Shown in pieces: positions 1 to 9,832 of a stretch of 64,000 nt of DNA (the first letter of the stretch is position 1; each line of letters opens with the position of its first letter). Under the pieces are notes generated by a model. That model saw only the letters and a list, made by a program, of their open reading frames with translations. It was not told where the DNA came from and made no database searches. The DNA is from an uncultured Sulfitobacter sp. (lineage in GTDB: Bacteria; Pseudomonadota; Alphaproteobacteria; Rhodobacterales; Rhodobacteraceae), in NCBI RefSeq assembly GCF_947499945.1, contig NZ_CANMQD010000001.1:682001-746000 (forward strand). The letters run 5' to 3'. The position numbers were made by a program, and so were the translations under genes.

Positions 1-456
1 AGCGCCAGCCCCAGGCATATCCTCCTCAATCCCGCGTGCAGGCAACACGCAAGGGCGGTTCTCCATATCAATCACAATCGTCGCCCCCGATTCAGCTTGA
101 AGCCGTGAAGACGGCGGCACATGGGTAAAATCAGCAATTCCCTCAATCACCAAAGTCGCCCCCATATAACTTGGGTCGAGAGCCTCAACCCCCATCGTCG
201 ACGCAATCGCCGCGAGTTCTTCCGTACTCATCACGCAAAGCTGGCGGGTGTTACGGATCACCGTATCGCGCGTATATTGCGACAGCACGCGACTACATGA
301 GGGCCGCGTCAGCCCGCCATGGTCCTCCCCCTCCGGCCCTGCAAGGCTAAGAATTAACGTCTCGCGCCGCTGCGCCTGCAACGCGGCAGAACGGTCAGGT
401 ACAACGCCCAGCCAAGTGATTGTCGCATAGTAATCGGTGGGAATAAGCGCTGGCAT
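1..456 (-). CDS. MOSC domain protein, 3' part cut by window edge
   Basis: I translated this by eye on the minus strand. It starts at the ATG at 456-454, preceded by AGGAGA about 5 nt upstream, and stays open for 152 codons to the left edge, so the C-terminus is missing. It begins MPALIPTDYYATITWLGVV and contains LTRPSCSRVLSQY and, near the break, DMENRPC. These resemble MOSC (molybdenum cofactor sulfurase C-terminal) domain proteins of Rhodobacteraceae, a family that carries sulfur or metal-sulfur groups on conserved cysteines. The substrate is unknown. The family call is from recognition of the sequence style, not a search. Confidence 0.75.
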   Translation of the reverse strand, partial: MPALIPTDYYATITWLGVVPDRSAALQAQRRETLILSLAGPEGEDHGGLTRPSCSRVLSQYTRDTVIRNTRQLCVMSTEELAAIASTMGVEALDPSYMGATLVIEGIADFTHVPPSSRLQAESGATIVIDMENRPCVLPARGIEEDMPGAGA

Positions 457-496
457 ATATTGTCTCCTGTTGCGGCAATCCTGCAAGCCTTGCGTC

Positions 497-527
497 AAAA
501 AGAAAAGGCCCCGCGCAGTGCAGGGCC
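497..527 (-). terminator. Intrinsic terminator after ftsH
   Basis: Read on the minus strand, an 8-bp G/C-rich stem (GGCCCTGC paired with GCGGGGCC, one T-G pair, loop ACTGC) is followed directly by TTTTCTTTTT. It lies about 35 nt past the ftsH stop codon and is a textbook Rho-independent terminator closing the long minus-strand tol-tilS-ftsH block. Confidence 0.85.
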
Positions 528-562
528 ATGATCTTTTGTATTGTCTGTTTCACAAAGTGTGA

Positions 563-2485
563 TCAGGCTGAAGGCTCAGGTTCCATCCCACCAGAGGGGG
601 GTGTTTTCTTACCCTTCGCCTTTGGAATCGCTGTGATGCTTGGGGCGGACCCGCTGTCAGGCTTGTCATCATCCTCAGGCTCGGTCGGCGGATTACCCGC
701 CATCACGCGCTTGATTTCCTCACCCGTCAGAGTTTCATACTCAAGCAGGCCTTGCGCCAGCCGCTCAAACTCTTCCGCGTTATCTTCGATCACCTTGTAC
801 GCAACAGCATAACCAGTATCGATGATCGCCTTAACTTCGCTCTCGATCAGCTCCTTGGTCGCCGCCGAGACACTGAAACCGCCCGCGCCACCATTGGCCT
901 GATACCCAGCTGCCGCTTCCTGATAGTCGATGTTACCGACCTTGTCGGACATGCCATAGCGCATGACCATCGCACGCGCCAAAGCACTGGCTTGCATGAT
1001 GTCGCCCACAGGACCGGAGGACACGGAATCAGCACCGTACTTAAAGATTTCGGCTGCCTTGCCCGCCATCGTCATAGCGATACGCTCTTCGGCTTCATCC
1101 TTGAACATCTGCAGCTTGTCCATTTCCGGCAGGCTCATCACCATGCCCAAAGCACCGCCACGCGGGATGATCGTGGCCTTATAGACAGGATCACACTTCG
1201 GCATCTTGATGCCCACAAGCGCGTGGCCAGCCTCGTGGTAGGCAGTCTTTTCCTTCTGGTCTTGCGTCAGCACCATCGAGCGGCGCTCGGCACCCATCAT
1301 GATCTTATCCTTGGCAGATTCGAAATCCATCATCGCGACGAAACGACGGCCAACACGCGCAGCCGTCAATGCTGCCTCGTTCACAAGGTTCGCTAGATCA
1401 GCACCGGAGAACCCGGGTGTACCGCGCGCAATAATGCGCAGATCAACGTCAGGGCCCAGCGGCGTCTTGCGTGCATGCACACCCAGAATCTTCTCACGGC
1501 CTTTGATGTCGGGGTTGCCAACTGTCACCTGACGGTCAAAACGACCAGGTCGCAGCAAAGCAGGGTCAAGCACATCTTTACGGTTGGTCGCCGCGATAAT
1601 GATCACACCCTCGTTGGCTTCAAAACCATCCATTTCAACGAGTAACTGGTTGAGCGTCTGCTCACGCTCGTCATTACCGCCACCGTAACCAGCGCCACGC
1701 GAGCGGCCAACCGCATCAATCTCGTCGATAAACACGATGCACGGCGCATTCTTTTTCGCCTGCTCGAACATGTCGCGCACACGGCTTGCACCCACACCCA
1801 CAAACATTTCGACAAAGTCGGAACCGGAGATGGTGAAAAACGGCACACCCGCCTCGCCTGCAATCGCACGCGCCAGTAGCGTTTTACCGGTACCTGGCGG
1901 GCCTTCAAGCAACGCACCCTTGGGAATCTTACCACCCAAACGGCTGAATTTCTGCGGATTGCGCAGGAATTCCACGATCTCTTCGAGTTCTTCTTTAGCC
2001 TCATCAATGCCTGCCACGTCATCAAACGTCACACGCCCATGCTTTTCGGTCAGCATTTTAGCCTTGGACTTACCAAAGCCCATGGCGCCACCTTTGCCCC
2101 CACCCTGCATACGGTTCATGAAATAAATCCACACACCGATCAGAAGCAGAATAGGAAGCAACGAGACAAGGAATGTCTGCAAACCGCTTTCCTGCTGGCT
2201 CTCTGCACGGAAAGGAACATCGTTTTCCGTCAACAGCTTGGTCACTTCGGCATCAAACGGCTTGATCGTGACATAGTCGCCATCAGACTGGCGAAAGCGG
2301 ACCTGCTCCCCGTCTAGGGTTACATTGCTGACATTCCCGTTTTCAACGGAAGTGACGAAATCGGAATAGCTGATCTCACGGTTCTGCATGCCACCGCTGC
2401 CACCGCCACCATTGAACAAATTGAACAACGAAAAGACGAGCACGAGCAGCACGGCCCAGAATGCGAGATTGCGAAAATTGCCCAA
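563..2485 (-). CDS. ftsH: ATP-dependent zinc metalloprotease FtsH
   Basis: Membrane-anchored AAA+ protease that unfolds and degrades membrane and short-lived cytosolic proteins. The 640-residue product has a transmembrane helix at about 6-24, a periplasmic segment, a second helix at about 102-124, Walker A GPPGTGKT at 195-202, Walker B FIDEID, the arginine-finger region RPGRFDR and the zinc motif HEAGH at 417-421. An ATG-initiated reading of 656 residues is open, but I place the start at the TTG at 2485-2483. AGGAGT lies 6 nt before it, and the protein then begins GNFRNLAFW, as in related FtsH proteins. It follows tilS and ends the block at a strong terminator. Confidence 0.95.
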   Translation of the reverse strand: MGNFRNLAFWAVLLVLVFSLFNLFNGGGGSGGMQNREISYSDFVTSVENGNVSNVTLDGEQVRFRQSDGDYVTIKPFDAEVTKLLTENDVPFRAESQQESGLQTFLVSLLPILLLIGVWIYFMNRMQGGGKGGAMGFGKSKAKMLTEKHGRVTFDDVAGIDEAKEELEEIVEFLRNPQKFSRLGGKIPKGALLEGPPGTGKTLLARAIAGEAGVPFFTISGSDFVEMFVGVGASRVRDMFEQAKKNAPCIVFIDEIDAVGRSRGAGYGGGNDEREQTLNQLLVEMDGFEANEGVIIIAATNRKDVLDPALLRPGRFDRQVTVGNPDIKGREKILGVHARKTPLGPDVDLRIIARGTPGFSGADLANLVNEAALTAARVGRRFVAMMDFESAKDKIMMGAERRSMVLTQDQKEKTAYHEAGHALVGIKMPKCDPVYKATIIPRGGALGMVMSLPEMDKLQMFKDEAEERIAMTMAGKAAEIFKYGADSVSSGPVGDIMQASALARAMVMRYGMSDKVGNIDYQEAAAGYQANGGAGGFSVSAATKELIESEVKAIIDTGYAVAYKVIEDNAEEFERLAQGLLEYETLTGEEIKRVMAGNPPTEPEDDDKPDSGSAPSITAIPKAKGKKTPPSGGMEPEPSA

Positions 2486-2563
2486 GGAAACACTCCTGAA
2501 TACATCTCGGCCAAAGGGGACTCCTTCAGCCACTCTCCTAAGATAGAGATTGAGGCGGTTTGT

Positions 2564-3832
2564 TCAATGCGAATCCAGAAATGAGGTGAAATCTGCGACG
2601 ATCTGTACAGACCAATCGTCATTGTATCCCGCAAGCGGCACCGCAACGAGTAAATCCCCCCGCCAAACCGCCGGTGAGGCCATCAATGTCGCCCGCGGCT
2701 GCCCCGTATCACGCCAGTCGGGCAGAGCGCTCACAGATTCGCCCAAAGCCCGCACTTCCAAATCAGGCGCATGCGGCCCCTCGAGCCGCCAGCGCGTATC
2801 CCAAACTGCATCAGTCGCCGTTACCAAATCCTTCACCGCGTTATATTCGCGGGTGATGCGGTAGTGTCCTTTGCGCTTCATAATCAAACAGCCCGCAAGC
2901 GTCTTGCGCTGTTGGCCTGCCACATCCACGTCCAGCAATCCCGCCCAAACCCCGCGCGGCGGATACCTGTTCGATCCTACCCACTGCAGCGCCGCCGTAA
3001 CCAACCGCCGCTCAATCTCCGTAGGGATCGGCGGCATCGGGCGCACGGGGATGAGCAGATCGCCTACCTCCTGCATCACATGCAAAGCAGCTTCCTGATG
3101 CGTATAATGCACCAATGCGCTTTGCGCCTGGCGCAGGGCAAAGGCCGAGGCGTGGATGGTTTGCGCCGTAACACCAACATCGGCCAATAAGGGCAGTGCC
3201 TTACGCGCCCGCGTGCGCAGATATTGTGGATCATCGTTACTCGGGTCTTCAATCCATTGCACATCGTGACGCCGCAGATAATCGCGCAACTCGCTCCTGT
3301 GTTGCTGCCACAACGGGCGCGACCATAAGATGCCATTACGCTCAAATCGGGTCTCCATTTCGGCCAACCCGTCAATCCCAGCAGAGCGCCCCAACCGCAT
3401 CAAAAAGTTCTCTGCGGAATCGTCAACAGTATGACCCAAAGCGATGTTACGGATGCCTTTGGCCTTCGCCCACTCCGCCATCAGGGCATACCGCGCATCG
3501 CGTGCGGCGGCAGGCAGGTTTCCCTCTGCTTGCCCCCCCGCCCAAGTCAGAATCTCGTGTGGAATGCCCGATTGGGCACAAAGTGCAGCAACGCGGCCCG
3601 CTTCCGCGCCACTCTCGGGGCGCAATCCATGATCCACTGTTACGGCAGCGATCGGATGGCCTGTCTGCTCCGACCAACGGGCAAACAGGTGCAACAGCGC
3701 CATTGAATCCCCACCACCCGAGACGGCGATACCGATTGGCCCCGTTGGCGCACGAACAAACGCAACATCAATAAAATGCAGCAGCATGGCATCCTCGCCC
3801 TGCTGCATCACCCAGCTTTGGTCTAGCTGCAT
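2564..3832 (-). CDS. tilS: tRNA(Ile)-lysidine synthase TilS
   Basis: Modifies C34 of tRNA-Ile(CAU) to lysidine using ATP and lysine, which makes the tRNA read AUA. The N-terminal PP-loop SGGGDSMALLH sits at residues 38-48, followed by the N-type ATPase core (GHTVDDSAENFLMRL, WSRPL). The C-terminal part is the less conserved TilS substrate-binding region. The ATG at 3832 overlaps the end of cpoB by 10 nt. A start at the ATG at 3787, with GGCGAGG just upstream, is an alternative that trims 15 residues without touching the PP-loop. Placement between the Tol-Pal genes and ftsH is a common alphaproteobacterial arrangement. Confidence 0.92.
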   Translation of the reverse strand: MQLDQSWVMQQGEDAMLLHFIDVAFVRAPTGPIGIAVSGGGDSMALLHLFARWSEQTGHPIAAVTVDHGLRPESGAEAGRVAALCAQSGIPHEILTWAGGQAEGNLPAAARDARYALMAEWAKAKGIRNIALGHTVDDSAENFLMRLGRSAGIDGLAEMETRFERNGILWSRPLWQQHRSELRDYLRRHDVQWIEDPSNDDPQYLRTRARKALPLLADVGVTAQTIHASAFALRQAQSALVHYTHQEAALHVMQEVGDLLIPVRPMPPIPTEIERRLVTAALQWVGSNRYPPRGVWAGLLDVDVAGQQRKTLAGCLIMKRKGHYRITREYNAVKDLVTATDAVWDTRWRLEGPHAPDLEVRALGESVSALPDWRDTGQPRATLMASPAVWRGDLLVAVPLAGYNDDWSVQIVADFTSFLDSH

Positions 3833-4638
3833 CCCAGCTTGGCCCGCTCCGCTTGGGCGCTGCCCGATGCGGGGCTGTCAGGGAAACGGGTGGAAACTTC
3901 GGCAAGCGTCACACAGGCCTCACCGCTTTGACCCAACGCGCCAAGGGACGCGCCAAGTTTGTAGAGGGCATCGGGTGCTATCGGTCCCGTTGGAGCCGCG
4001 CCAAAACTGGCCAGATAGGCACGCGCCGCTTCACGCGTATCACCCAAACCTTGCAACGCATCCCCGCGCAGCAATTCAACTTCCGCGGCTATTGGAGAGC
4101 CCGGGTAGGTCTGATTGAAGGTCGCAAGCTGGTCTGCGGCGGTGCGAAAGTCACCGGTTGCGAGCGCCTCCTGCGCCCGCTTGAAGTCGTCTTGCTCACC
4201 CACGGCGAGTTGGCTTGTGTTGGTTTGAGGGGCCACAGCAGGCGGCGGTGCCGTCGCCTGATCATTGCCACCTAATGTCGTCGTCTCACCAAGGGTGGAG
4301 ATATCGCCGCCCTCCAGCTCAACCAGACGGAACTCCAGATCAGCAATCCGCCGCGTGCCATCATCAACAATGCGGTTAATGCGGAACTCAAGCTCTTCCG
4401 CTTTAGACGTCACACGGCTCAGCTCGCTCTCCATTGCATTGACCCGCTCCAACACGGAGGCAGGCATTTGCACCCCACCCGCCGTGCCTGTCGTGGCAAG
4501 CTCGCGCTTGAGCTTGGTCATCTCGACACTCAATGTCGTCAACTCTTGCCGAATATCGGCAAGAGTTTGCGCGTCCTGCGCCACAGCACCCATCGGCACC
4601 GCACCCAGTACAATCGCAAAGATAAAAGCAAAACGCAT
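3823..4638 (-). CDS. cpoB: Tol-Pal system protein CpoB (YbgF)
   Basis: Periplasmic Tol-Pal partner, known in E. coli for coordinating outer-membrane constriction with septal peptidoglycan synthesis. It has a signal peptide (FAFIFAIVLGAVPMGAVAQ), a coiled-coil stretch at about 25-100 rich in heptad Leu/Ile and Glu/Arg, a low-complexity linker, and C-terminal TPR-like repeats (KRAQEALATGDFRTAADQL, LLRGDALQGLGDTREAARAY). The ATG at 4638 is preceded by a GTG at 4641 in frame; AGGGAG lies 5 and 8 nt from them, so either may start translation. It directly follows pal, as in the standard operon. Confidence 0.9.
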   Translation of the reverse strand: MRFAFIFAIVLGAVPMGAVAQDAQTLADIRQELTTLSVEMTKLKRELATTGTAGGVQMPASVLERVNAMESELSRVTSKAEELEFRINRIVDDGTRRIADLEFRLVELEGGDISTLGETTTLGGNDQATAPPPAVAPQTNTSQLAVGEQDDFKRAQEALATGDFRTAADQLATFNQTYPGSPIAAEVELLRGDALQGLGDTREAARAYLASFGAAPTGPIAPDALYKLGASLGALGQSGEACVTLAEVSTRFPDSPASGSAQAERAKLGCS

Positions 4639-4657
4639 CACGCAGGCTCCCTAAAAT

Positions 4658-5182
4658 TTAGCTTGTTTGACCACCGGCCAGCACAGTCACCGCACGACGG
4701 TTTTTGGCATAGCAGGCTTCGCTGGAACATATCTCAATGGGGCGTTCTTTACCGTAGCTGACAACCCGCAGACGGTTTGCCGGAACACCTTTGGACACCA
4801 GATATTCCTGTGCCGCATTGGCGCGGCGCGCACCCAGCGCGAGGTTATACTGGCGCGTGCCCTGCTCGTCCGCATGGCCTTCAATGACGGCCTGATAGTC
4901 GGAGTTGGTAAGTAGCCATGTTGCCTGCCCGTCCAGCGTGGCACGGCCTGCGGCTGTCAATGTGGATTGATCCACTTCAAACAACACGCGGTCGCCAACA
5001 GTCTGGTTAAAATAGGCTGTAGATGTCGGATCATTCGCCCCCCCAGTACCCACACCGTTGAGCGGCGTGCCAACCGTAGGGGCAGGATTGGCCAACGCGT
5101 CATCTGCGCCAAAACGGTTCGGGTTTGTACAGGCCGACAGCGCAACAGCTGCAACCAAAAGGCTTATGGGTAGGAATTTCAT
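4658..5182 (-). CDS. pal: Peptidoglycan-associated lipoprotein Pal
   Basis: Outer-membrane lipoprotein that tethers the outer membrane to peptidoglycan and binds TolB. The 174-residue product has a lipoprotein signal with lipobox L-S-A-C, Cys18 being the lipidated residue, then a flexible Asn/Pro-rich linker and an OmpA-like C-terminal domain with the diaminopimelate-binding region (EGHADEQGTRQYNLALGARR). It is shorter than the OmpA porins that share the fold. It lies between tolB and cpoB on the same strand. Confidence 0.96.
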   Translation of the reverse strand: MKFLPISLLVAAVALSACTNPNRFGADDALANPAPTVGTPLNGVGTGGANDPTSTAYFNQTVGDRVLFEVDQSTLTAAGRATLDGQATWLLTNSDYQAVIEGHADEQGTRQYNLALGARRANAAQEYLVSKGVPANRLRVVSYGKERPIEICSSEACYAKNRRAVTVLAGGQTS

Positions 5183-5267
5183 CTGCTCGACCTCATCATC
5201 GGGTTTTTATTATTACGCCTAATCTATCACAGCATCAGGCGGCGGGGAAAGGGGGTGCAGGCACCCG

Positions 5268-6590
5268 TTACTGTTGCAGCGGCGACCAGCTCGGGTCTGA
5301 TCCGCCCTCGGGTGTGTCCACCTGCCGCAAAACGCGGCCCGTAATATCCACGGAGTAGAGCGACGATGCACCGCCCTCGCCCTGTGTCTCACGCGTGAAC
5401 ATGATCACACGGCCATTGGGCGACCACGTCGGACCCTCATCAAGGAAAGAGGCTGTCAGCAGCCGCTCTTCCGAGCCATCCGTGCGCATTACACCAATAT
5501 GGAAGCGCCCCGATGTCTGCTTGGTAAAGGCGATCAGATCGCCGCGCGGCGACCAGACAGGCGTGCCATACCGCCCGTCGCCAAAGGAAATTCGCCGCGC
5601 CTCACCGCCACCCGCCGACATAATGTAAAGCTGCGGAGAGCCGCTGCGATCACTCTCGAACACGATCTGCGTGCCATCAGGGCTATAGCTCGGGGCCGTC
5701 TCGATTGCAGGTGTATTGGTCAGGCGCACCGACTGCCCTGACCCGATATCCATGGTGTAGATGTCCGTATTACCGCCCTGCGACAACGAGTAAACAACTG
5801 TATTGCCCGATGGCGAAAAGCGCGGCGCAAAGCTCATCGTGCCCTCCGCACTCTCCAACACACGCCGCTGGACCGACCCTACATCAAGCACGTAAATGCG
5901 CGGAAATCCGCTTTCATAGCTGGTATAAAGCACGCGATCACCATTGGGCGAGAAGCGCGGGGCCAGCACAATCGCACTGCTATCCGTCAAAAACCGCACA
6001 TTCGCACCGTCATAATCCATAATTGCCAAACGCTTCTGTCGCTTGTCCTTTGGACCTGTCTCGGAGACGTAAACAACGCGGCTGTCGAAATAGCCGCCCT
6101 CGCCGGTGATCCGTGAGTAAACTTCGTCAGCCACCTTATGCGCCATGCGCCGCCAGCCATCGGTAGTGCCAGAAAATTGTAGCCCCTCCCCGATATTGGT
6201 CCCAGACACCACGTCATAGACGCGGAACTTTACGTTCACTGATGTCCCGTTGACCGAAACTGCCCCCGTGACAAGAGCCTGCGCATTCACTGCCTTCCAA
6301 TCAGGAAAGGACACAGGCGCATTGAAATCAGAATAATTCGCGATAAAGGCCGAGCTTGGGATTTCGCGGAACACGCCCGTGCCCTGTAGGTCAGCCGCAA
6401 TCACCCGTGACAGATCACCAGCCAACTGGCCCGCCTCACCTGTCTCTGCTTGGAAATCAGGAACGGCAAAGGGCAGCGGCTTGATGATACCCTCCTCAAT
6501 AGTGATCTGCAGCGGCCCTTGCTGGGCCTGCGCGCCAGATGCTGCTACAAAGGCACAGACAAGCGCCAGACACATACTCAACAATCTCAT
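5268..6590 (-). CDS. tolB: Tol-Pal periplasmic protein TolB
   Basis: Periplasmic beta-propeller that links the inner-membrane TolQRA motor to Pal. The 440-residue product has a signal peptide ending at AQAQ around residue 23, the TolB N-terminal domain (to about 160), and then six PD40-type blades, visible as repeated motifs such as [34 protein letters not shown] and [14 protein letters not shown]. Its ATG overlaps the stop of the upstream TolA-like gene by 4 nt (ATGA), indicating translational coupling. Confidence 0.96.
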   Translation of the reverse strand: MRLLSMCLALVCAFVAASGAQAQQGPLQITIEEGIIKPLPFAVPDFQAETGEAGQLAGDLSRVIAADLQGTGVFREIPSSAFIANYSDFNAPVSFPDWKAVNAQALVTGAVSVNGTSVNVKFRVYDVVSGTNIGEGLQFSGTTDGWRRMAHKVADEVYSRITGEGGYFDSRVVYVSETGPKDKRQKRLAIMDYDGANVRFLTDSSAIVLAPRFSPNGDRVLYTSYESGFPRIYVLDVGSVQRRVLESAEGTMSFAPRFSPSGNTVVYSLSQGGNTDIYTMDIGSGQSVRLTNTPAIETAPSYSPDGTQIVFESDRSGSPQLYIMSAGGGEARRISFGDGRYGTPVWSPRGDLIAFTKQTSGRFHIGVMRTDGSEERLLTASFLDEGPTWSPNGRVIMFTRETQGEGGASSLYSVDITGRVLRQVDTPEGGSDPSWSPLQQ

Positions 6591-7051
6591 CTAAAAATCA
6601 CCTTTTCAGGGTTAAACGTCACAACAACGTCCTGCCATTCATCATATTTCCATTTTGGCAGGGTGTATCCATCAACACCGCACAGCCAAACGGCCCTTTT
6701 CGCTAATGCAAATGCCGAAGTTACGGCAGCCTCCTGCGCCTCTGCATGATCAATCTCTTTAAACGACCCTGCAACAGGCCGCCCGTCACGGTCCAGTGAA
6801 AAACCCACCTTGACCAGCGGCGCATCTTTTCGCGGCATCCAACAGGCAGATATCTGCTTGTCAAAAATGACCAACTCATCATCGCTTAACGCCGCTTGCG
6901 TCGAAGCGGCCATCATCGGGCGCGACGGACCTTGCATTTGAGGCTCAATCGGAGTGCGCATCAGCGGGCGCTCTTTCGGACGCACCTTGTCATCGGCCAT
7001 CGCACCTGTCGCAAAGCCAAAGGCACTTATGAAGCACATGAGAACCCTCAT
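6587..7051 (-). CDS. Stand-alone TolA C-terminal-domain-like periplasmic protein
   Basis: A 154-residue protein starting at the ATG at 7051, which overlaps the tolA stop as ATGA; a longer in-frame ORF inside tolA is unlikely. It has a signal peptide ([16 protein letters not shown]) and then one domain that matches the end of TolA in order: a CW near the start, a DGRPVAGS segment, an RAVWLC-DGY stretch, a KYDEWQ segment and a VTFNPEK tail. TolA has CW, DGKVVASS, RAILLC-DGY, KYGQWQ and MTFNPER. It lacks the TolA membrane anchor and linker. It looks like a tandem duplication of TolA domain III released into the periplasm. Its role is unknown, but its coupling to tolA and tolB suggests part of the Tol machinery. 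Confidence 0.8.
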   Translation of the reverse strand: MRVLMCFISAFGFATGAMADDKVRPKERPLMRTPIEPQMQGPSRPMMAASTQAALSDDELVIFDKQISACWMPRKDAPLVKVGFSLDRDGRPVAGSFKEIDHAEAQEAAVTSAFALAKRAVWLCGVDGYTLPKWKYDEWQDVVVTFNPEKVIFR

Positions 7052-8145
7052 CTGATCCGCATCCGTTCTGGGTTGAACGTCATCTCGATCTCTTGCCACT
7101 GCCCGTATTTCTCTGGCGGCAAAGGGTATCCATCCTTCTGGCACAGCAAAATCGCCCGCCGCGCCGCTCCAAAGGCCGCGTTGGCAGTAGAGGCATCGCC
7201 GCCCTCACTCGCAATCATCCGCAAAGACGAGGCAACAACCTTGCCGTCCTGCGTCATGCTCATCAAAACGGTCACCGTCGTCTGCGCCCAACGCGCACCG
7301 GGGTCCACGTTCCAACACCCCTGAACTGCAAGGCGCAGCGCGTCCTTCTCACCCGACGACATCGGCGGCCCTGTCGGCACAGTATTGGTGGCAGAAGAGC
7401 TCAACGCAGCCTCCAGCGCTGCCTGCACAGCCGCATCATCCACCACATTCTCAGAAGGTGCAGGGGTCACTGGTGTCTCAACCGTCTGTGTTGGCTGCGG
7501 CGCAGACGGTCTGCGTGCAGGCGGCCGCAAAGACGCAGTCGGCGAAGACGCTGGGGCTTCTGCCGCCTCGGTAACAGTGCGATCCGTTGCCTCTGGCGCA
7601 GCGGTCGCCTCTTGCGGCTGCTCCACAGTCTCGCCTGTCTCTTCGGGGATCACGGCCTCCTGCGGCGCAGGATCCTGCACTACATCGGGCTCGGGGCGCG
7701 GCGCTGGCTCGGGTGCGACCACTTCGGCCGGCCGCTCCACTGGTGTTTCATCCACAGGCGCATCTTCCACCGCAACTTCCGCAGGAGCCTCCGGTCGCTC
7801 TGGCGCCGCCTCCGATATCTGGGGTGCCAGTTCCTCAACAGGTTCTTCCGCAGGCTCGGCTACATCCTGAATAGGTGCCGCCACAGGTTCCTGCACACCC
7901 AAATCCACTTCAGGCGCATCGGCTGTCACTTCGGGCGCTGCTGGCGCAGGCTCTTCCGCCTCCACAACAGGCTGCCGCGAGGCCTCGACAAGGGCCGCAA
8001 ATTCCTCACCAGAAATCATCGACGCTTCGCGCACCTCAACAGGATCGGGCCGCGAGGTGAACAACCCACCGAACAGCACAAAGGTGATGAAGCCCACATG
8101 CCCCACCCCCGATACGATATTGCCAATTTTGCGTGCGCGAGACAT
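7048..8145 (-). CDS. tolA: Cell envelope integrity protein TolA
   Basis: Inner-membrane protein that transmits proton-motive force from TolQR to TolB/Pal. The 365-residue product has an N-terminal membrane helix (about 12-30, containing the SHLS-like SGVGHVGF stretch), a very long Pro/Ala/Glu/Val-rich linker (about 50-250) spanning the periplasm, and a C-terminal TolA/TonB-like domain (about 265-365) ending FNPERMRIR. The linker is acidic and proline-rich rather than the Lys/Ala helix of E. coli TolA, as is usual in this bacterial group. It follows tolR with a 3-nt gap. Confidence 0.92.
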   Translation of the reverse strand: MSRARKIGNIVSGVGHVGFITFVLFGGLFTSRPDPVEVREASMISGEEFAALVEASRQPVVEAEEPAPAAPEVTADAPEVDLGVQEPVAAPIQDVAEPAEEPVEELAPQISEAAPERPEAPAEVAVEDAPVDETPVERPAEVVAPEPAPRPEPDVVQDPAPQEAVIPEETGETVEQPQEATAAPEATDRTVTEAAEAPASSPTASLRPPARRPSAPQPTQTVETPVTPAPSENVVDDAAVQAALEAALSSSATNTVPTGPPMSSGEKDALRLAVQGCWNVDPGARWAQTTVTVLMSMTQDGKVVASSLRMIASEGGDASTANAAFGAARRAILLCQKDGYPLPPEKYGQWQEIEMTFNPERMRIR

Positions 8146-8148
8146 CGC

Positions 8149-8604
8149 TTAGTTTCCAGTGCCGTCCAGCGTTGGCCCGCCGATATCCGTCACCAGACCA
8201 ATGTTGGAAAATCCACCCGCATTCAGCGCACCCATAATTTCCATCACAGCACTATATGGCACGGCACCATCTGCACGCAGGAACACTCGGTCCCCCTCGC
8301 GCTCGGCTGCAACAGCTCGCAGCTTGGGGATCAACTCATCACGCGCTGTCTCTGTCGTCATTATTTGCACACTACCTTCGGCCGTGATCGTCACGGTCAG
8401 CGGCTCTTCTTGCTCCGCTGGCAGCGCCGAGGCGGCCGTCTTGGGCAACTCCACGGGCACACCCACGGTCAGCAACGGTGCCGCCACCATGAAGATAATG
8501 AGCAGCACCAGCATGACATCCACAAACGGCGTGATGTTAATCTCCGACATCTGCGCCGCACCCCCGCGCCGCCTGCGCCGCCCGTTGCCGCCGCTTTTTT
8601 GCAT
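8149..8604 (-). CDS. tolR: Tol-Pal proton channel subunit TolR
   Basis: ExbD-family protein that forms the proton channel with TolQ. It has an arginine-rich cytoplasmic tail (GRRRRRGG), one membrane helix at about 20-42 carrying the conserved Asp (NITPFVDVMLVLLIIFMV), and a periplasmic domain. I place the start at the ATG at 8604, preceded by a GGGGG tract. An upstream GTG at 8619, 2 nt after the tolQ stop, would add five residues. The family is small and diagnostic, and the gene lies between tolQ and tolA. Confidence 0.95.
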   Translation of the reverse strand: MQKSGGNGRRRRRGGAAQMSEINITPFVDVMLVLLIIFMVAAPLLTVGVPVELPKTAASALPAEQEEPLTVTITAEGSVQIMTTETARDELIPKLRAVAAEREGDRVFLRADGAVPYSAVMEIMGALNAGGFSNIGLVTDIGGPTLDGTGN

Positions 8605-8621
8605 CACACCCCCGGCCACGA

Positions 8622-9317
8622 TCAGCTGTCCACTTGGCGGCTAAGGATGGTCGCAAATTCATCAGCAAAGGCCTCGTATCCACCAAGGATACGATCGCTA
8701 TCGGCGTTAAATTTGTTGTAATAGACAACCGCAGGGATCGCGGCCATCAGGCCTAGGCCCGTTGCCAGCAATGCCTCTGCAATACCGGGTGCAACTACTG
8801 CAAGGTTGGTATTCTGCTGCTCCGCAATCTCGATAAACGCGTTCATAATCCCGAAAACAGTCCCGAACAGACCGACAAATGGTGCCGTCGATCCAGTGGT
8901 CGCCAAAACGGGTAGACCCTTTTGCAAGACCTCTGCTTCCTTGGCAATCGCCACATCCATGGAACGGTCAATCCGTGCTGTGGCCCCTGGAATAAGTCCA
9001 CCATCCTCGCGGTGCGAACGACGCCACTCCGTCATGCCCGCCGCGAAAATCTTCTGCGCCGCACCCGTAGGCTCCGGCCCGATCTGCTCGTACAAACCGT
9101 CCAGCGGCTCACCCGACCAAAACGCACGGTCAAACTCTTCCGCCTCGGCCTTGGCCGCGCGATACTGGATCGTCTTTTGTACGATGATGGACCACGTCCA
9201 AAAACTCGCCACCACAAGTGAGATCATCACCAACTTTACGGTGAAGGTCGCTTGGGCAAACATGCCCCATACGGTAATGCTATCGCCTACGCCGGCGAGT
9301 ATAAACGCTGTCTGCAT
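8622..9317 (-). CDS. tolQ: Tol-Pal proton channel subunit TolQ
   Basis: ExbB/MotA-family inner-membrane protein that with TolR converts proton flow into TolA movement. The 231-residue product has a first membrane helix at about 25-45, a cytoplasmic loop, and two closely spaced C-terminal helices (GTVFGIMNAFIEIA and the GIAEALLATGLGLMAAIPAVV region) with the conserved Thr/Ala-rich channel face. It is the first gene of the tolQRAB-pal-cpoB run; 110 bp separate it from ybgC, leaving room for a promoter. Confidence 0.95.
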   Translation of the reverse strand: MQTAFILAGVGDSITVWGMFAQATFTVKLVMISLVVASFWTWSIIVQKTIQYRAAKAEAEEFDRAFWSGEPLDGLYEQIGPEPTGAAQKIFAAGMTEWRRSHREDGGLIPGATARIDRSMDVAIAKEAEVLQKGLPVLATTGSTAPFVGLFGTVFGIMNAFIEIAEQQNTNLAVVAPGIAEALLATGLGLMAAIPAVVYYNKFNADSDRILGGYEAFADEFATILSRQVDS

Positions 9318-9427
9318 GTGTATTGCTCTACTCTACTGCCTCAGGTGGGCCTGTTCTCAGGCTCCATTTGGGTAGAATCTAGCGCAGCACAAGGGAAAAA
9401 GCGAGGGCCAAGCGTACCGCCGCCCGA

Positions 9428-9832
9428 TCACGTTTTCAGCAGGCGACATTCCGCTGGCAAACGCACAGGTTTTCCGGATGCTCCAATGCACACAATCAGC
9501 ACCTTTGCAGTGAAAATCAGCGTATCACCACGCCAGACCTCCTGCCCCATCACCATCTTGGCCGCACTCAAACTGTCTAGCGTGGTGCGCACGTCCAAGA
9601 TATCATCAAACCGCGCAGGGGCGACATAATCCGCCTCCACCCGACGCACAGCAAAGACAACACCCGCCTCCTTCATCGCCAACTGGTCAATGCCAACCTC
9701 CCGCACCCAGTCACTGCGCGCCCGCTCGATAAACCGCAGGTAATTGGCATAATACACTATTCCCGCCATATCCGTGTCCTCATAATAGACACGTATTTCC
9801 TTGCGGTGGATCATTGGCTCAATCTTACTCAT
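9428..9832 (-). CDS. ybgC: Tol-Pal-associated acyl-CoA thioesterase YbgC
   Basis: Hot-dog-fold thioesterase of the 4-hydroxybenzoyl-CoA thioesterase type, found beside tol genes in many proteobacteria. The 134-residue product has the catalytic signature VYYEDTDMAGIVYYANYLRF, with Asp21 as the likely catalytic residue, and an ERARSDWVRE helix. Its ATG overlaps the upstream gene's stop as ATGA. Cytoplasmic; the physiological acyl-CoA is uncertain. Confidence 0.93.
   Translation of the reverse strand: MSKIEPMIHRKEIRVYYEDTDMAGIVYYANYLRFIERARSDWVREVGIDQLAMKEAGVVFAVRRVEADYVAPARFDDILDVRTTLDSLSAAKMVMGQEVWRGDTLIFTAKVLIVCIGASGKPVRLPAECRLLKT

Noticed and set aside
7093..8721. 542-residue plus-strand open frame across tolA and tolR
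   Set aside because: Antisense shadow of the Pro/Ala-rich tolA linker; Arg/His-rich nonsense protein.
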